Shown piece after piece: positions 33,219-40,343 of a stretch of DNA of 64,000 bases. Both the position numbers and the translations under genes were made by a program. Position 1 is the stretch's first letter. Each line of letters starts with the position of its first letter. The notes beneath the pieces are model-generated. The model saw only the letters and a list, made by a program, of their open reading frames with translations, had not been told where the DNA came from and did not search any database. Source of the DNA: an uncultured Cellulomonas sp. (GTDB lineage Bacteria > Actinomycetota > Actinomycetes > Actinomycetales > Cellulomonadaceae); the NCBI RefSeq assembly GCF_947494015.1, contig NZ_CANLTL010000002.1:62001-126000 (forward strand), read 5' to 3'.

Positions 33219-33694
33219 CCGCCGTCGCGCCTCGGGTCGCCAGCACCACCCCCGTCCTCGCCAAGGGCGACGCCGCGGACCTCGTCGTCGCGGCCCGGAT
33301 CCGGCGCGGCCTGACCTGGGCCGCGATCGCCGAGGCGATCGGGGCGCCGGTCGTGTGGACGACCGCGGCCCTGCTCGGCCAGCACCCGATGACCGCCGAG
33401 CAGGCGCAGGCCGTGTGCGACCTGCTCGGCCTGGACGACGCCGTCGCGGAGAGCCTGCGGCTGCAGCCCTCCCGCGGCAGCGACCCGGCCCGGCTGGCCG
33501 ACCCGACCGTCTACCGGCTGGTCGAGGCGGTGCACGTCTACGGACCGGCCCTCAAGGAGCTCATCCACGAGGAGTTCGGCGACGGGATCATGAGCGCCAT
33601 CAACTTCCGCGTCGACATCGCCCGCCGCCCGCACCCGGACGGCGACCGCGTCGTCATCACGCTGGACGGCAAGTTCCTCGACTACCGCTGGTAG
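33215..33694 (+). CDS. cynS: Cyanase
   Basis: 159 aa. N-terminal helix-turn-helix-like domain, then the catalytic domain with Arg101, Glu104 and Ser127, matching Arg96/Glu99/Ser122 of Escherichia coli cyanase with a constant offset of five. YRLVEAVHVYGPALKELIHE and DGIMSAINF carry them. It converts cyanate and bicarbonate to ammonia and CO2. GTG start, overlapping the FNT channel gene. The pair would let the cell use cyanate as nitrogen or detoxify it. No cynR or carbonic anhydrase is adjacent. Confidence 0.95.
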   Translation: MTAVAPRVASTTPVLAKGDAADLVVAARIRRGLTWAAIAEAIGAPVVWTTAALLGQHPMTAEQAQAVCDLLGLDDAVAESLRLQPSRGSDPARLADPTVYRLVEAVHVYGPALKELIHEEFGDGIMSAINFRVDIARRPHPDGDRVVITLDGKFLDYRW

Positions 33695-33699
33695 GCATC

Positions 33700-33716
33700 G
33701 GCGGGCGGCGCCCGCC
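33700..33716 (+). terminator. Short GC-rich hairpin after cynS
   Basis: GGCGGGC (33700-33706) pairs with GCCCGCC (33710-33716) around a 3-base loop, just after the cyanase stop. No T-run follows. Likely a weak terminator. Confidence 0.4.
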
Positions 33717-33737
33717 CCGGCCCGGGAGGATGGCGGC

Positions 33738-35279
33738 GTGCTGCTCGCCGACGTCGCCGCCACCTCCACGGCCCTCGCCGCCACCCGGTCACGGCTGGCC
33801 AAGCGTGCGCTGCTGGTCGACCTGCTCCGCCGCACCGGACCCGACGAGGTCCCCGTCGTCGCCCGGTACCTCGCCGGCGAGCTGCGTCAGCGCCGCACCG
33901 GCCTGGGCTGGCGGTCGCTCGGCTCGCTGCCGCAGCCGGCCACCGAGCCGTCGCTCGACGTGCTGGAGGTCGACGCCCTGTTCGAGCAGATGGCGTCGCT
34001 CGCCGGCCCGGGGTCGGCCACCGCACGGTCGGGGCTGGCCGGCCGGCTGTTCGCCGCGGCGACCGCACCCGAGCAGCACCTGCTGCGGGGGCTGGTCACC
34101 GGCGAGCTGCGCCAGGGCGCCCTGGACGCGCTGCTGCTCGACGCCGTCGCCGAGGCGGCCGGCGTGCCCCCGGACGCGGTCCGCCGGGCCGCGATGCTCG
34201 CCGGCGCCTCGGAGCCGGTCGCGGCGGCCGCGCTCGCCGCCGCCGACCCCGAGGACGCGCTGGCCGCGCTCGCGGCGTTCACGCTGACCGTCGGCCGCCC
34301 CGTGCGGCCGATGCTCGCGGCCTCGGCGCCGGACGTGCCGGCCGCGCTGGACGGGTTCACCGGCCGCGCCGTCGTCGTCGACGCCAAGCTCGACGGCATC
34401 CGGGTGCAGGTGCACCGCGACGGCGACGGGGTGCGGGTGTTCACCCGCAGCCTGGACGACATCACCGCACGGGTCCCCGAGCTGGTCGCCGTCGTCCGCT
34501 CCCTGCCCGTGCGCAGCGTCGTGCTGGACGGCGAGGCGCTGGCCCTGGACCCGGCCGGGCGGCCGCGACCGTTCCAGGAGACGGCCTCGCGCAGCGCCAC
34601 CCGGGACGCCGAGCTCGCCGAGGCGACCGAGCTCAGCCCGTTCTTCTTCGACGTGCTGCACGTGGACGGCCGGGACCTCATGGGCGAGCCGCTGACCGAG
34701 CGGCTCGCGGTGCTCGACCGGGTCGCGGCCGGGCACACCGTGGAGCGCGTGGTGACCGACGACGTCGCCGCGGCGCAGGCCGCGTTCGCCGGGTGGGTCG
34801 CCGCCGGCCAGGAGGGCGTGATCGTCAAGGACGCCGCCGCCCCGTACGAGGCGGGCCGGCGCGGCGGCGCCTGGGTCAAGGTCAAGCCGCGGCACACGCT
34901 GGACCTCGTGGTCCTCGCGGTGGAGCGCGGTTCCGGGCGGCGCACCGGGCTGCTGTCGAACATCCACCTCGGCGCCCGTGACCCGGCCGGCGGGTTCGTG
35001 ATGCTGGGCAAAACGTTCAAGGGCATGACCGACGAGATGCTGGCATGGCAGACGCAACGGTTCAGCGAGCTCGCGGTCGACGACGACGGCTGGACCGTCC
35101 GGCTGCGACCCGAGCAGGTGGTCGAGATCGCGTTCGACGGGCTGCAGCGGTCCACCCGGTACCCGGGCGGCCTGGCGCTGCGGTTCGCCCGGGTCCTGCG
35201 CTACCGGGACGACAAGACCGCGGCCGAGGCGGACACCCTCGAGACCGTGCGCGCACTGGCCCTCCCCACCGCCGACTGA
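33738..35279 (+). CDS. ATP-dependent DNA ligase
   Basis: 513 aa. The N-terminal helical DNA-binding domain spans about 1-190, the adenylation domain has the lysine motif DAKLDGIRV with Lys217, and the OB domain follows with VKVKPRHTLDLVVLAV and FKGMTDEML. It seals nicks using ATP, in addition to the essential NAD-dependent ligase expected elsewhere. It resembles the stand-alone LigB/archaeal-type ligases of actinobacteria. GTG start at 33738 with AGGAT upstream. No Ku or LigD partner is nearby. Confidence 0.93.
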   Translation: MLLADVAATSTALAATRSRLAKRALLVDLLRRTGPDEVPVVARYLAGELRQRRTGLGWRSLGSLPQPATEPSLDVLEVDALFEQMASLAGPGSATARSGLAGRLFAAATAPEQHLLRGLVTGELRQGALDALLLDAVAEAAGVPPDAVRRAAMLAGASEPVAAAALAAADPEDALAALAAFTLTVGRPVRPMLAASAPDVPAALDGFTGRAVVVDAKLDGIRVQVHRDGDGVRVFTRSLDDITARVPELVAVVRSLPVRSVVLDGEALALDPAGRPRPFQETASRSATRDAELAEATELSPFFFDVLHVDGRDLMGEPLTERLAVLDRVAAGHTVERVVTDDVAAAQAAFAGWVAAGQEGVIVKDAAAPYEAGRRGGAWVKVKPRHTLDLVVLAVERGSGRRTGLLSNIHLGARDPAGGFVMLGKTFKGMTDEMLAWQTQRFSELAVDDDGWTVRLRPEQVVEIAFDGLQRSTRYPGGLALRFARVLRYRDDKTAAEADTLETVRALALPTAD

Positions 35280-35299
35280 CCTCGCGCGGGGACCCGACG

Positions 35300-35335
35300 T
35301 ATCCTCGGCGGGGTCGGCACCGCGGTGCCGACCCC
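35300..35335 (+). promoter_or_regulatory. -10 element followed by a 5' leader hairpin
   Basis: TATCCT (35300-35305) looks like a -10. GGGGTCGGCACC (35310-35321) and GGTGCCGACCCC (35324-35335) form a perfect 12-bp stem with a 2-base loop that would begin at or just after the transcription start. It could protect the 5' end, act as an operator, or terminate the ligase transcript. Confidence 0.5.
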
Positions 35336-35359
35336 TACCCGAGCCCGGAGGCCTGTGTC

Positions 35360-35770
35360 GTGAAGCGCGTGATGGTGGCGATCGTGGGCGGCGCCCTCGC
35401 TCTGGCGGGCATCGCGCTGCTCGTCCTGCCCGGCCCGGGCTTCGTGCTCGTCGCCGCGGGGCTGGCGATCCTGGCCACCCAGTTCGCCTGGGCCGCGCGC
35501 CCGCTCGCCTACGCCAAGGGCAAGGCGTCGACCGGGATGGACGAGGTGGCGCACAGCTGGCCCCGGGCCGCGGTCGCCATCCTGGCCGCGATGGCCCTGC
35601 TGGCGGTCGGCATCCTGGGGATGGCCGGCGTGGACCTGCCGTTCGTCAACGTGTTCACCGCGTCGTTGCTCGTCGTCAGCGGGGTGGCGCTGCTCGGCAC
35701 CCTGGTCTACGCCCGCCGTCGCGCCGGCGCGGCGCAGCGACGCCCCGTCGTGGTGGACGCCGAGCGCTGA
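35360..35770 (+). CDS. PGPGW-type small transmembrane protein (TIGR02611-like)
   Basis: 136 aa. The first membrane hairpin contains LLVLPGPGFVLVAAGLAILATQFAWA, the hallmark of this actinobacterial family. Two more hydrophobic segments (VAILAAMALLAVGILGM and ASLLVVSGVALLGTLVY) follow. Function unknown. Located in the cell membrane. The GTG at 35360 has GGAGG upstream and a long leader with a strong hairpin. It is convergent with the SDR gene to the right. Confidence 0.8.
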   Translation: MKRVMVAIVGGALALAGIALLVLPGPGFVLVAAGLAILATQFAWAARPLAYAKGKASTGMDEVAHSWPRAAVAILAAMALLAVGILGMAGVDLPFVNVFTASLLVVSGVALLGTLVYARRRAGAAQRRPVVVDAER

Positions 35771-35778
35771 GCGCCCAG

Positions 35779-35799
35779 CCGGCCCCCGGCAGGGGCCGG
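35779..35799. terminator. Bidirectional terminator between the PGPGW and SDR genes
   Basis: CCGGCCCC (35779-35786) pairs with GGGGCCGG (35792-35799) around a 5-base loop. It lies between two convergent genes. Confidence 0.55.
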
Positions 35800-35828
35800 T
35801 GACCGGTGGTCGGGGCCGGCCGGTCGGC

Positions 35829-36824
35829 TCAGCGCCCGGCCACCCGGAACCGCTCGACCAGGTCGTCCATGAGCCGGTCGATCCCGGCGTCGACCGTGCG
35901 GCGCGCGGGGTCCTCGTCGTGCCAGGCGACGATCTCCCGGGCCCCCTGCTCGAACGGGATGGTCGCGACGAAGTCCGGCACGACGCTGCGCAGCTTCGAG
36001 GTGTCGAACGTCGAGGAGTTCGCCTTGTCGCCGAGCAGGCCGGCGCCCCACTGCGGGTCGAGGTCGGCGATGACGTCCGAGGGCACGTGCACGATGCGCG
36101 CCTCGGTCCCGGCCGCACGGGCCAGCGAGTGCGCGATGGCGTCCCAGGTGGGCGCCTCGTGCGAGGTGATGTGGAACGCCTCGCCGAACGTGAGCGGGTT
36201 GCCCAGCAGCGGCACGAACCCGCGGGCGAAGTCGGCGTGGTGGGTCAGCGTCCACAGCGACGACCCGTCGCCGTGCACGACGATCTCCTGACCCCGACGC
36301 ATCCGCTCCACGACCGTCCAGCCGCCGTCGAACGGCACCACCGTGCGGTCGTAGGTGTGCGAGGGACGCACGATCGTCACCGGCGTGCCGCGGTCCCGGT
36401 AGGCCGCGACCAGCACGTCCTCGCAGGCGATCTTGTCCCGGCTGTACTGCCAGTACGGGTTGCGCAGCGGTGTCGACTCCACCATGGGCAGCCGCGCCGC
36501 CGGCGTCTGGTAGGCGGACGCGGAGCTGATGAACACGTACTGCCCGGTGCGTCCCTCGAACAGCTCGAGGTCGGTACGGACGTGGTCGGGGGTGAACGCC
36601 ACCCAGTCCACGACAGCGTCCCACTCGCGGTCCCCGAGCGCGTCGCGCACCGAGGCGGGGTCCCGGACGTCGGCGACCACCTGCCGGGCACCCTCGGGCA
36701 CCGGGCGGCGGCCGGTGCCGCGGTTCAGCAGCGTGACGTCGAGCCCCCGCTCCACGGCCAGCCGCGTGCACGCGGAGCTGATGATGCCGCTGCCGCCGAT
36801 GAACAGGACCCGCTGACCACTCAT
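35829..36824 (-). CDS. NAD-dependent epimerase/dehydratase-like extended SDR
   Basis: 331 aa. The cofactor loop is GGSGIISSACTRLAVERG, FTPDHVRTDL and SSASAYQT lie in the central sheet, and YSRDKIACE supplies the Tyr-x-x-x-Lys active site. It most resembles sugar-nucleotide epimerases or reductases of the extended SDR group, but the specificity is not readable. A SD-like AAGGAG lies before the ATG at 36824. It is convergent with the PGPGW gene and adjacent to DUF808 in the same direction. Confidence 0.85.
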   Translation of the reverse strand: MSGQRVLFIGGSGIISSACTRLAVERGLDVTLLNRGTGRRPVPEGARQVVADVRDPASVRDALGDREWDAVVDWVAFTPDHVRTDLELFEGRTGQYVFISSASAYQTPAARLPMVESTPLRNPYWQYSRDKIACEDVLVAAYRDRGTPVTIVRPSHTYDRTVVPFDGGWTVVERMRRGQEIVVHGDGSSLWTLTHHADFARGFVPLLGNPLTFGEAFHITSHEAPTWDAIAHSLARAAGTEARIVHVPSDVIADLDPQWGAGLLGDKANSSTFDTSKLRSVVPDFVATIPFEQGAREIVAWHDEDPARRTVDAGIDRLMDDLVERFRVAGR

Positions 36825-36859
36825 GCGTGCTTCTCCTTCGACCGTGACGAGGTCTGACA

Positions 36860-37822
36860 TCAGTGCCCGGCCCCGGCGCCCGCGCGCCGCGGCACCAGGT
36901 GCATGACCAGGACGACGACGGCGCCCACCACGACGCCGACGAGCGCGGAGGCCAGCGTGTTGGCCAGCCACCCGAGGAACCCGCCGATCCCGGCCACGTC
37001 GTGGACGGCCTCCTCGGCGTGGTGCACGAGCTCGTAGGGGGCGTGCCAGCCGAGCTCGTCGGCGCCGACCAGCAGGATGTGGCCGCCCACCCAGAGCATC
37101 GCGACGATCCCCACGGTCGACAGCACGGCGAGCACCTTGGGCATCGCCTGCACGAGGAACCGACCGGTGGACGCGACCGCACCGTTGCGCGTGCGGGCCA
37201 GGCCCAGCCCGATGTCGTCCATCTTCACGATCAGCGCGACGATCCCGTACACCAGCACCGTGATGCCCACCGCGACCACGGCGAGGATGATCGCGCGCGA
37301 CACCAGCCCCTCGCCCGCGACCTCGTTGAGCGCGATCACCATGATCTCGGCGGAGAGGATGAAGTCGGTGCGGATCGCGCCGCTGACCATCGTCTTCTCG
37401 ACGTCCTCGCCCTGCGCGGCGACCGGGGCGGCCGTCCGCTGGTCCTCGGCCCCGTGCGTGCCGTGCCCGGTGACGGCCTCGTACAGCTTCTCGGCGCCCT
37501 CGAACGCGAGGTAGGTGCCGCCGACCATGAGGATCGGCGTCAGCAGCCACGGCAGGAGCTGGCTCAGCAGCAGCAGCGCCGGGAGGATGAACAGCAGCTT
37601 GTTGCGCAGGGACCCGACGGCGATCCGCCGGATGATCGGCAGCTCGCGGTCGGCGGTGAAGCCCGAGACGTAGCGCGGTGTCACGGCCGTGTCGTCGATG
37701 ACGACGCCGGCCGCCTTGGCGCTGGCCCGGCCCGCCGCCGCGCTGACGTCGTCGACCGAGGCGGCGGCGAGCTTGGCCAGCGCCGCGATGTCGTCCAGGA
37801 GTGCCGCCAGTCCGGCTGCCAT
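36860..37822 (-). CDS. DUF808 family membrane protein
   Basis: 320 aa with about six membrane segments. The N-terminal GLAALLDDIAALAKLAAASV and the TAVTPRYV segment are typical of DUF808, whose members are inner-membrane proteins of unknown function in many bacteria. LAFEGAEKLYEAV and AEIMVIALNEV lie between membrane segments. The ATG at 37822 gives the family-typical N-terminus; the longer open frame upstream is not supported. It is in the same direction as the SDR gene, with a gap of about 35 bp, so they may be co-transcribed. Confidence 0.85.
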   Translation of the reverse strand: MAAGLAALLDDIAALAKLAAASVDDVSAAAGRASAKAAGVVIDDTAVTPRYVSGFTADRELPIIRRIAVGSLRNKLLFILPALLLLSQLLPWLLTPILMVGGTYLAFEGAEKLYEAVTGHGTHGAEDQRTAAPVAAQGEDVEKTMVSGAIRTDFILSAEIMVIALNEVAGEGLVSRAIILAVVAVGITVLVYGIVALIVKMDDIGLGLARTRNGAVASTGRFLVQAMPKVLAVLSTVGIVAMLWVGGHILLVGADELGWHAPYELVHHAEEAVHDVAGIGGFLGWLANTLASALVGVVVGAVVVLVMHLVPRRAGAGAGH

Positions 37823-38022
37823 CTGTGGTCCCGTTCCATGCGAGGTGCTGCGATGTGGGCGTCGGGTCATGACCGACCGGCCGCCACTCTGCCACCGACC
37901 GGCCACGACGGCTTGCCGGCACGACGTCGTCCGGCCGCTGGGTCCGATGGCGGCGTGCGGACGCGAGGTGGCGACCACCCGGAGCCCTTGGTCCACCGGC
38001 GCGCCCGGGCCACACTCACCGG

Positions 38023-39102
38023 ATGGACGGCACGCGCACGGACTGGGTGCTCCACGTCGACCTCGACCAGTTCGTCGCCGCGGTGGAGCTGCTGCGACGG
38101 CCGGAGCTGGCCGGTCGGCCGGTCGTCGTGGGCGGCCGCGGGGACCCGACCGAACGCGGGGTGGTGTCCACCGCGTCGTACGAGGCGCGCGCCCTCGGCG
38201 TGGGGTCCGGCATGCCGCTGCGGATCGCCGCCCGCAAGGCGCCCGACGCGGTGTTCCTGCCCGTGGACGCGCCGGCGTACGAGGCCGCGTCGGCCGAGGT
38301 GATGGCCACGCTGCGGACCCTGGGGGCCGTGGTGGAGGTGCTCGGGTGGGACGAGGCCTTCCTCGGTGCCCGCACCCCCGACCCGGAGTCGCTGGCGCGC
38401 CGCGCGCAGCGCGCGGTGCTGGACGCCACCGCGCTGCACTGCTCGGTCGGCATCGGCGACAACAAGGTCCGCGCGAAGATCGCGACCGGCTTCGGCAAGC
38501 CGGCCGGCGTCTTCCGGCTCACCGCGCAGACGTGGTTCGAGGTGATGGGTGACCGTCCGACCATCGAGCTGTGGGGCGTGGGCACGAAGGTCTCGCGCCG
38601 GCTGGCCGCGCTGGGGATCCGGACGGTCGACGAGCTGGCCGCCGCGTCCCTCGAGGCGCTGGTCGCGGAGTTCGGCCCGCGGATGGGCGTCTGGTACCGC
38701 GACCTCGGCCACGGCCTGGGGCCGACCACGGTCGACGACACGCCGTGGGTCCCCCGCGGCCACAGCCGGGAGACGACCTACCAGCAGAACCTCACGACGC
38801 CCGAGCAGGTACGGGCGGCCGTCGCCGAGCTCGCCCGTGAGGTGGCCGCGGACGCCGCGGCGGACGGTCGTCCGGTGGTCCGGGTCGCCGTCAAGGTCAG
38901 GTACGCGCCCTTCGTCACCAAGGTGAGCAGCCGCACGCTGCCGGCACCGAGCAGCGACGGCGGCGACGTCGTGTCCGCCGCGGCGGCGCTCGCGGAGCGG
39001 CTCGAGGACCGCGAGGTCCGCCTGCTGGGCGTGCGCGTGGAGATGGCCATGCCCGACGACGCCGACCCGGCCGACCGAACCCCGGTGCGTGGCCGGATCT
39101 GA
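38023..39102 (+). CDS. dinB: DNA polymerase IV
   Basis: 359 aa Y-family translesion polymerase. Asp13 in HVDLDQF and the Asp110-Glu111 pair in LGWDEAFLG give the catalytic metal ligands. GIGDNKVRAKIATGFGKPAGV carries the palm/thumb features and the helix-hairpin-helix region follows. It copies damaged DNA with low fidelity. No LexA box was noticed upstream. CACACT 6 nt before the ATG may be a weak leaderless -10. A nucleotidyltransferase gene follows 52 bp later. Confidence 0.93.
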   Translation: MDGTRTDWVLHVDLDQFVAAVELLRRPELAGRPVVVGGRGDPTERGVVSTASYEARALGVGSGMPLRIAARKAPDAVFLPVDAPAYEAASAEVMATLRTLGAVVEVLGWDEAFLGARTPDPESLARRAQRAVLDATALHCSVGIGDNKVRAKIATGFGKPAGVFRLTAQTWFEVMGDRPTIELWGVGTKVSRRLAALGIRTVDELAAASLEALVAEFGPRMGVWYRDLGHGLGPTTVDDTPWVPRGHSRETTYQQNLTTPEQVRAAVAELAREVAADAAADGRPVVRVAVKVRYAPFVTKVSSRTLPAPSSDGGDVVSAAAALAERLEDREVRLLGVRVEMAMPDDADPADRTPVRGRI

Positions 39103-39154
39103 CCGCACGGTCCACGTCGCCGTGGGGCGCGGTGGGCGCGGCCGCACTGCGACG

Positions 39155-39598
39155 ATGGTGGGCGTGCCGGAGCCTTCTGCTGACCGCCACGCCGAGGTGC
39201 ACCGGCTGCTGACCGACGTGACCGGGTGGGCACGGTCGCGCCCCGACGTGGACGCCGTCGCGCTGGTGGGCTCGTACGCCCGCGACGCCGCGCGGACCAC
39301 CAGCGACGTGGACGTCGTGGTGCTCGGTCCGGGCACGGCCGGGCTCGCGGACGACCTCACGTGGTTCGGCCTGCTGCGCCCCGGCAGCGAGCTCGTCCGC
39401 GCGCAGGCCTGGGGCCCGCTCCTCGAGCGGAGGTTCCGGCTGCCGTCGGGCCTGGTGGTCGAGCTGGGGCTGGCACCCTCGACGTGGGCCGACGTGCCGC
39501 TCGACGCCGGGACGCGTCGGGTGCTGCGCGACGGGCACCGCGTGCTGCACGACCCGCACGGGCTGCTCCGGCGGGCCGGTGACGCCGCGATGCAGTGA
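39155..39598 (+). CDS. Minimal nucleotidyltransferase domain protein
   Basis: 147 aa. LVGSYARDAARTTSDVDVVVL gives the GS (39-40) and the metal-binding Asp51 and Asp53 of the MNT/kanamycin-nucleotidyltransferase fold. The C-terminal half is a short helical extension. Such proteins transfer a nucleotide to a protein or small molecule, and some are toxin-antitoxin antitoxins (MNT/HEPN). No HEPN partner is next to it, so the target is unknown. Several start codons are possible; the ATG at 39155 is used. Confidence 0.75.
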   Translation: MVGVPEPSADRHAEVHRLLTDVTGWARSRPDVDAVALVGSYARDAARTTSDVDVVVLGPGTAGLADDLTWFGLLRPGSELVRAQAWGPLLERRFRLPSGLVVELGLAPSTWADVPLDAGTRRVLRDGHRVLHDPHGLLRRAGDAAMQ

Positions 39599-39626
39599 CG
39601 CCGACGCACCGACGCTGCGGCGCGGG

Positions 39627-40343
39627 TCAGCCCACGGTCGACGACGCCGCCGACCCGCCCAGCAGCCAGTCCACCTCGCGGCGCAGCAGCTCTCGCCGCG
39701 ACGGGCTCGCGTAGGAGCGGACGTCGTGCCCCAGTCCGTCGTAGACGACCCGCGGTCCGCCGGCCGAGACCCAGGCGACCGGGTGCTGCCGACCCTCGTG
39801 CTCGGTCGCGGCCAGGACCCGACTGCTCGGCGCCACCTCCAGGTCGCAGTAGCGCTCGTCGTACGCCTCGACGTCGGTCAGCCCCGACGTCGCCGGGTGT
39901 CCGGAGTCGACGACCCGGAACGTCGCCGGTCCGATCGGCGGGTGCCTCGACGTCCCGACCACCCAGCGTCCCCCGAGCAGCTGCGCCCAGTGCGGGGAGT
40001 CGGCGAACGTGTTGGCCGCCTGGTGCAGCGCCAGCAGCGGCACGCCGGCGGCGACGAGCCCGGCCAGGGTGTCGTGGAACGGCCGCCACGAGGTGTCGTC
40101 GCCGTCCCAGTCCGGGTCCGCGCGACCGCGCCCGGCGCAGACCACGACGAGGGCGAGGTCGGTCGGTCCGGCGCCCCCGAGCGCGTCGCGGGACGTGCCC
40201 CGCACCCGCACCGGCACGCCGCGCTGGTCCAGCGTGCCCGCCAGCGCGCCGATCACCGCGTGCGCGGTCGCGGCGTCGTCGTGCCACGGGTCCTGGTACC
40301 GGCCGCGGCCGACCAGCACCAGGGCGGCGTCAGGCACGGTCAC
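39627..40343 (-). CDS. ThuA-like domain protein
   Basis: 238 aa with a class-I-glutamine-amidotransferase-like fold. LLALHQAANTF carries the family's central His-containing turn, and PIGPATFRVVDSGHPATSG and RVVYDGLGHD match ThuA domain blocks. ThuA proteins act with sugar-oxidising dehydrogenases (in Agrobacterium, trehalose/keto-sugar metabolism), and their enzymatic role is still debated. Last gene of the glycan operon, overlapping the DUF2264 gene by 14 bp, so its role is probably in processing the imported sugar. GTG start at 40343. Confidence 0.85.
   Translation of the reverse strand: MTVPDAALVLVGRGRYQDPWHDDAATAHAVIGALAGTLDQRGVPVRVRGTSRDALGGAGPTDLALVVVCAGRGRADPDWDGDDTSWRPFHDTLAGLVAAGVPLLALHQAANTFADSPHWAQLLGGRWVVGTSRHPPIGPATFRVVDSGHPATSGLTDVEAYDERYCDLEVAPSSRVLAATEHEGRQHPVAWVSAGGPRVVYDGLGHDVRSYASPSRRELLRREVDWLLGGSAASSTVG

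Noticed and set aside
39155-39598. Toxin-antitoxin pair with the minimal nucleotidyltransferase
   Set aside because: No HEPN-type or other toxin gene is adjacent, so it is called only as a nucleotidyltransferase.
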